Source: Flavobacteriaceae bacterium UBA5079 (GTDB lineage Bacteria; Bacteroidota; Bacteroidia; Flavobacteriales; Flavobacteriaceae). From it: 9,676 bases of DNA. Positions 5,866 through 9,676 of the stretch are shown in pieces (the first letter of the stretch is position 1; each line of letters starts with the position of its first letter). Both the position numbers and the translations under genes were made by a program. The notes beneath the pieces were generated by a model. That model ran no database searches and had not been told where the DNA came from. It saw only the letters and a program-made list of their open reading frames with translations. The stretch spans positions 74,831 to 84,506 of the forward strand of contig DIAL01000133.1 of assembly GCA_002414705.1 (NCBI GenBank), read 5' to 3'.

Positions 5866-8316
5866 ATGAAGAAATCTAATTTTTTAAACCTTGACAGTTT
5901 GTCATTTCAAGATTTTGATGAAAATTCAGAATTAATTCCATTAATGACACCTGAAGATGAAGAAGAAATAAATAACGAAGCCTTACCAGAAACGCTTCCT
6001 ATTTTATCATTACGAAATACGGTGTTGTTTCCTGGTGTGGTGATTCCTATTACTGCTGGACGCGATAAATCCATTAAACTAATTAACGATGCCAATAAAG
6101 GGAGTAAGGTTATTGGTGTGGTGTCTCAAAAGGATGAAGCTGTTGAAAACCCTAAAGCGTCGGATATTCATGAAACTGGAACTGTAGCGCGTATTTTAAA
6201 AGTTTTAAAAATGCCTGATGGTAACACAACGGTTATTATTCAAGGAAAAAAGCGATTTAAAATAAAGGAAGTATTAACAGAGAATCCATATATAAAAGCA
6301 ACAATTGAAGATGTTCCTGAAGCTAAACCAGCAGAACAGAATAAGGAGTTCGAAGCTATAATTGATTCTATTAAAGATTTATCCCTTCAAATTATTGAGG
6401 AGAGTCCAAATATTCCAAGTGAAGCATCTTTTGCAATTAAAAATATTCAGAGTAATTCATTTTTGATAAACTTTGTATCATCCAACATGAATTTGAGTGT
6501 TACGGAAAAGCAACGTTTATTAGAAACAAACGATTTGAAGGAACGTGCGCTTGAAACGTTGAAATATATGAATATGGAGTTCCAGAAATTGGAACTTAAA
6601 AATGATATTCAATCCAAGGTTCAAAGTGATATGAACCAACAACAGCGGGAATATTTCTTGCATCAACAAATGAAAACCATTCAGGAAGAATTAGGCGGTG
6701 TGAGTCATGATGAAGAGTTAGAGGATATGCGTAAGCGTTCTAAAAAAATGAAATGGGGAACAAAAGAAGCCAAGCATTTTGAAAAAGAACTCGCTAAAAT
6801 GCAACGCATGAATCCGCAAGTTGCAGAGTATTCCATTCAACGTAATTATTTAGATTTATTTCTAGACTTACCATGGAATGAGTTTAGCAAAGATAAATTC
6901 GATTTAAAACGTGCACAACGTATTTTAGATCGGGATCATTATGGTTTAGATGATGTCAAACGTCGTATTATTGAACATCTAGCGGTTATTAAACTGCGTA
7001 ATGATATGAAATCGCCAATCCTCTGTTTATATGGACCTCCAGGTGTTGGAAAAACATCATTAGGGAAATCTGTTGCAGAAGCATTAGGACGTGAGTATGT
7101 GCGTATTTCATTAGGTGGTTTACGTGATGAAGCCGAAATTAGAGGTCACCGAAAAACCTATATTGGCGCTATGCCAGGACGTATTATTCAGAGTTTAAAA
7201 AAAGCAGGAACATCCAACCCTGTATTTGTTTTAGATGAAATTGATAAATTGTCTAATTCGCATCAAGGTGATCCGTCATCAGCCATGTTGGAAGTTTTAG
7301 ATCCGGAACAGAATAGTGAGTTTTATGATAACTTTTTGGAAATGGGTTTCGATTTGTCCAAAGTCATGTTCATTGCCACATCCAATAGTTTATCTACCAT
7401 TCAACCTGCATTATTGGACCGAATGGAAATAATAAATGTAACCGGTTATACCATTGAAGAAAAAGTGGAAATAGCTAAGCGCCATTTATTACCAAAACAA
7501 TTAAAGGAACACGGTTTAACAGATAAACACCTAAAAATAGCTAAACCACAATTAGAGAAAATTGTTGAAGGTTATACACGCGAATCTGGTGTTCGTACTT
7601 TAGAGAAGCAATTAGCAAAAATGGTACGTTATGCAGCTAAAAATATAGCCATGGAAGAGGAGTATAGCGTTAAGGTTAGCAATGAAATTATCATTGAAGT
7701 GCTTGGTGGACCAAAAATGGAACGCGATAAGTATGAAAATAATAACGTTGCAGGTGTGGTTACTGGATTAGCATGGACACGAGTAGGAGGAGATATCTTA
7801 TTTATTGAATCTATTTTATCTAAAGGTAAAGGGAACTTAACCATTACAGGTAATTTAGGTAAAGTGATGAAGGAATCTGCAACTATTGCTATGGAATATA
7901 TCAAATCCAACGCAGAAGAATTAGGTTTAGATCCAGATGTTTTTGATAAGTACAATGTGCATATCCACGTACCAGAAGGCGCTACACCTAAAGATGGACC
8001 AAGCGCAGGTGTAACTATGTTAACATCTTTAGTGTCTTTATTTACACAGAAAAAAGTTAAAAACAGTTTAGCCATGACTGGCGAAATTACACTGCGTGGT
8101 AAAGTATTGCCAGTAGGAGGTATAAAAGAAAAGATTTTAGCTGCCAAACGTGCACGTATAAAAGAAATTTTATTGTGTGAAGATAACAGAAGAGATATTG
8201 AAGAAATTAAACCAGAATATTTAAAAGGATTAACTTTTCATTATGTTTCAGAAATGAGCGATGTTATTAAATTCGCACTTACAAATCAAAAAGTGAAGAA
8301 TGCCAAAAAACTGTAA
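5866..8316 (+). CDS. lon: ATP-dependent endopeptidase Lon (LonA type)
   Basis: An 816-residue cytosolic AAA+ serine protease that unfolds and degrades misfolded and regulatory proteins. After an acidic leader (1-43), the N-terminal substrate-binding domain begins at '[19 protein letters not shown]' (44-62). A helical region follows to about residue 340. The ATPase module has Walker [10 protein letters not shown] (390-398), Walker B VFVLDEID (453-460), sensor-1 Asn507, an Arg finger at 519 and sensor-2 Arg577 in [10 protein letters not shown]. The protease domain carries the catalytic dyad Ser713 (PKDGPSAG) and Lys756 (GGIKEK), with the same 43-residue spacing as E. coli Ser679/Lys722. All key residues are present. 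It is about 30 residues longer than E. coli Lon, mainly from the acidic N-terminus usual in Bacteroidota. ATG 5866 follows an AT-rich stretch without Shine-Dalgarno. The gene is single, with a terminator right behind it. An inverted repeat upstream and a palindrome in codons 9-13 suggest regulation. Confidence 0.98.
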   Translation: MKKSNFLNLDSLSFQDFDENSELIPLMTPEDEEEINNEALPETLPILSLRNTVLFPGVVIPITAGRDKSIKLINDANKGSKVIGVVSQKDEAVENPKASDIHETGTVARILKVLKMPDGNTTVIIQGKKRFKIKEVLTENPYIKATIEDVPEAKPAEQNKEFEAIIDSIKDLSLQIIEESPNIPSEASFAIKNIQSNSFLINFVSSNMNLSVTEKQRLLETNDLKERALETLKYMNMEFQKLELKNDIQSKVQSDMNQQQREYFLHQQMKTIQEELGGVSHDEELEDMRKRSKKMKWGTKEAKHFEKELAKMQRMNPQVAEYSIQRNYLDLFLDLPWNEFSKDKFDLKRAQRILDRDHYGLDDVKRRIIEHLAVIKLRNDMKSPILCLYGPPGVGKTSLGKSVAEALGREYVRISLGGLRDEAEIRGHRKTYIGAMPGRIIQSLKKAGTSNPVFVLDEIDKLSNSHQGDPSSAMLEVLDPEQNSEFYDNFLEMGFDLSKVMFIATSNSLSTIQPALLDRMEIINVTGYTIEEKVEIAKRHLLPKQLKEHGLTDKHLKIAKPQLEKIVEGYTRESGVRTLEKQLAKMVRYAAKNIAMEEEYSVKVSNEIIIEVLGGPKMERDKYENNNVAGVVTGLAWTRVGGDILFIESILSKGKGNLTITGNLGKVMKESATIAMEYIKSNAEELGLDPDVFDKYNVHIHVPEGATPKDGPSAGVTMLTSLVSLFTQKKVKNSLAMTGEITLRGKVLPVGGIKEKILAAKRARIKEILLCEDNRRDIEEIKPEYLKGLTFHYVSEMSDVIKFALTNQKVKNAKKL
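5892..5904 (+). promoter_or_regulatory. TGACA-GTT-TGTCA palindrome in the lon start region
   Basis: Two perfect 5-base arms (5892-5896 and 5900-5904) surround GTT, inside codons 9-13 of lon. The word TGACAG also occurs at 5842-5847 in the upstream inverted repeat, so both may be bound by the same regulator. Alternatively it is chance within the coding sequence Asp-Ser-Leu-Ser. Confidence 0.3.
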
Positions 8317-8336
8317 AAAGTAACCTTACATAGATT

Positions 8337-8367
8337 AAAACCTCGAAAATAATTTCGAGGTTTTTTT
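8337..8367 (+). terminator. Rho-independent terminator of lon
   Basis: CCTCGAAA (8341-8348) pairs with TTTCGAGG (8353-8360) around the loop ATAA. The flanking AAAA/TTTT extends this to a 12-bp stem, followed by T at 8361-8367. It begins 20 bases after the lon stop codon. Confidence 0.92.
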
Positions 8368-8392
8368 ATAAGGCAAAAATAAATTATACTTG
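8363..8392 (+). promoter_or_regulatory. Candidate Bacteroidota-type promoter for porQ-cmk
   Basis: TATACTTG (8385-8392) matches the Bacteroidota -7 element TAnnTTTG at all but one base and is followed by CA, as often seen in Flavobacteriaceae. The -33 position falls in the T run of the lon terminator, so the TTTG element is only partly matched (TTTT). Transcription would start about 30-35 bases before the porQ ATG. Confidence 0.5.
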
Positions 8393-8432
8393 CAGCCGTT
8401 TATAGAAAGACTTACTTTCGTTGAAACACTAT

Positions 8433-9452
8433 ATGTTAAAGAAAATTACCACTGGATTTTGCTTGCTTTTATGCCTTTCTGCGGTTGCGCAAGTAGGTGG
8501 TGAATCTACATATCAGTTTTTAAATTTAATTTCATCTCCACGTCAAGCCGCTTTAGGTGGTAAAGTATTTACCAATTTGGATTATGATGTGACGCAAGCA
8601 TTAACCAATCCAGCTTCCATTAACGATGAAATGGATAACCAATTAGCACTTAATTACTCTAGTTATCTAGGAGGTATAAGTTATGGAACTGCAGCGTATG
8701 GTTATACTTGGGACAGACGTGCATTAACATTTTTTGGAGGTGTTACCTATATAAACTATGGAAGTTTTGATGGGTATGACGAACTAGGGAATTCTACAGG
8801 TTCTTTTAGTGGTAACGAAGCCGCTATTTCTTTTGGACATTCACGACAAATTGGTTACTCCGATTTCTATTTAGGAGGTACTGTAAAATTAATTACATCT
8901 AAATTAGAACAATACAATTCCTTCGGAGCCGCTTTGGACGCTGGTTTAATGTATGTAAACGAGGATATAGAATTTCAAGCCACACTAGTTGTTCGTAATT
9001 TAGGATTACAAATTACTACGTATGCAGGGCAAAATGAACCATTACCGCTTGAAGTTGCCTTTGGTATGTCGCAAACATTAGAAAACGTCCCTTTACGTTG
9101 GCATCTTACATTTGAAAACTTACAACAATGGCCAATTGCAGTATCTAATCCTGCGCGAGCAGAAACCGATTTAGAAGGCAATCAAACACAAGAGAAAGTG
9201 GGTTTCTTTGGTAATGTAATAAGACACACTATTTTAGGAGCTGAAATATTCCCAGAAGGTGCTTTTAATATTCGAGTTGGATATAATTTTAGAAAAGGGG
9301 AGGAGTTACGGATTGTAGATCAACGAAATTTTTCAGGTATTTCTGCGGGAATTGGACTAAAATTGAATAAATTTAGATTTAGTTTTACGCATGTTCGTTA
9401 CACAAGCGCTTCCAATGCCAATTTTTTCGGCATGCAATTAGATTTAAGATAA
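8433..9452 (+). CDS. porQ: Type IX secretion system protein PorQ
   Basis: A 339-residue outer-membrane protein. A signal peptide (1-19, cleavage after SAVA before Gln20) is followed by 'YQFLNLISSPRQAALGG', the conserved opening of the PorV/PorQ family. The rest is alternating polar and aromatic beta-strands, as expected for a FadL-like barrel. It ends in 'RFSFTHVRYTS' and 'FFGMQLDLR', with strand-like character at the C-terminus. By family knowledge, PorQ acts with PorU, PorV and PorZ in the cell-surface attachment complex of the type IX secretion system, which processes secreted cargo. I chose ATG 8433 over an in-frame TTG at 8421, because it starts directly at the signal peptide. The stop codon touches the ATG of cmk, so the two are translated from one message. 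PorQ is distinguished from PorV by its shorter length and its position beside cmk, an arrangement I recall as common in this phylum. Confidence 0.9.
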   Translation: MLKKITTGFCLLLCLSAVAQVGGESTYQFLNLISSPRQAALGGKVFTNLDYDVTQALTNPASINDEMDNQLALNYSSYLGGISYGTAAYGYTWDRRALTFFGGVTYINYGSFDGYDELGNSTGSFSGNEAAISFGHSRQIGYSDFYLGGTVKLITSKLEQYNSFGAALDAGLMYVNEDIEFQATLVVRNLGLQITTYAGQNEPLPLEVAFGMSQTLENVPLRWHLTFENLQQWPIAVSNPARAETDLEGNQTQEKVGFFGNVIRHTILGAEIFPEGAFNIRVGYNFRKGEELRIVDQRNFSGISAGIGLKLNKFRFSFTHVRYTSASNANFFGMQLDLR

Positions 9453-9676
9453 ATGCAAAAAATAACCATTGCCATAGACGGTTTTTCTTCTACAGGTAAA
9501 AGTACAGTCGCCAAACAATTAGCCAAACATCTAGGATATATTTATGTAGATTCAGGTGCCATGTATCGTGCAGTAACATATTACGCTATGAAATATGGAT
9601 TTATAGACTCCAAACAATTTAACGTTGTTGGACTGGTATCTAAACTTCATGATGTGGTTGTTTATTTCAAATTAAC
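9453..9676 (+). CDS. cmk: Cytidylate kinase, N-terminal part (cut by window end)
   Basis: The first 74 complete codons are visible, beginning '[20 protein letters not shown]'. This is the (d)CMP kinase opening with its P-loop GFSSTGKST at residues 10-18, followed by DSGAMYRA (33-40). In that segment Asp33 and Arg39 correspond to CMP-binding residues of the family. The enzyme phosphorylates CMP and dCMP with ATP in the cytosol, a step in pyrimidine salvage and nucleotide supply. Bacteroidota enzymes have Phe-Ser-Ser in the P-loop where E. coli has Pro-Ser-Gly. The ATG follows the porQ stop codon with no gap (TAAATG), so translation is probably coupled. The remainder of the gene lies outside the window. 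Confidence 0.96.
   Translation, partial: MQKITIAIDGFSSTGKSTVAKQLAKHLGYIYVDSGAMYRAVTYYAMKYGFIDSKQFNVVGLVSKLHDVVVYFKL

Noticed and set aside
7629..8147. Leftward 172-codon open frame inside lon
   Set aside because: It lies opposite the highly conserved Lon protease domain with all catalytic residues intact, so it is a shadow frame.
8421..8432. TTG start at 8421 for porQ
   Set aside because: The ATG at 8433 begins directly at the signal peptide (MLKKITTG), needs no rare start codon and fits the candidate promoter distance.

Overview
The window looks like a chromosomal segment of a marine-type member of the Flavobacteriaceae (phylum Bacteroidota). The reasons are its AT-rich composition, near absence of Shine-Dalgarno sequences, a PorQ protein of the type IX secretion system, a Bacteroidota-type Lon protease and cytidylate kinase, and an ECF sigma-factor operon with small beta-solenoid envelope proteins. 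No mobile element, CRISPR array, tRNA or rRNA was seen. The genus cannot be fixed by reading alone.

Layout. Bases 1-291 hold the 3' end of an M48 zinc metalloprotease gene, closed by a hairpin terminator (320-348). That terminator runs directly into the ATG of a 12-helix UMF1/Atg22-like MFS transporter (349-1644). Next comes a lipoprotein of unknown function with a duplicated four-cysteine repeat (1689-2540). A bidirectional terminator (2562-2604) separates these rightward genes from a leftward four-gene operon. In transcription order the operon encodes an ECF sigma factor (5626-5063, TTG start), a one-helix membrane protein that is probably its anti-sigma factor (5055-4498), a DUF4097-like beta-solenoid protein with an Asp-Tyr ladder (4487-3393), and a DUF2807/head-GIN beta-solenoid protein with a Gly-Ser-Gly-Asp ladder (3355-2633).

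A 239-bp divergent intergenic region (5627-5865) carries a candidate ECF-type promoter for the operon and a long inverted repeat just upstream of lon. The ATP-dependent protease gene lon (5866-8316) ends in a strong terminator. A candidate Bacteroidota-type promoter follows, then porQ (8433-9452), whose stop codon directly touches the ATG of cmk (9453 to the window end, truncated).

How the genes may work together. Lon, PorQ and Cmk are housekeeping or secretion functions. The leftward operon reads as a self-contained envelope-response module: sigma factor, membrane-bound regulator with a helical outer domain, and two exported repeat proteins. It is the most interesting part of the window. The anti-sigma call, the autoregulation and the stress role are inferences from gene order and motifs. 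The repeats, spacings, start codons and hairpins are read directly from the sequence.
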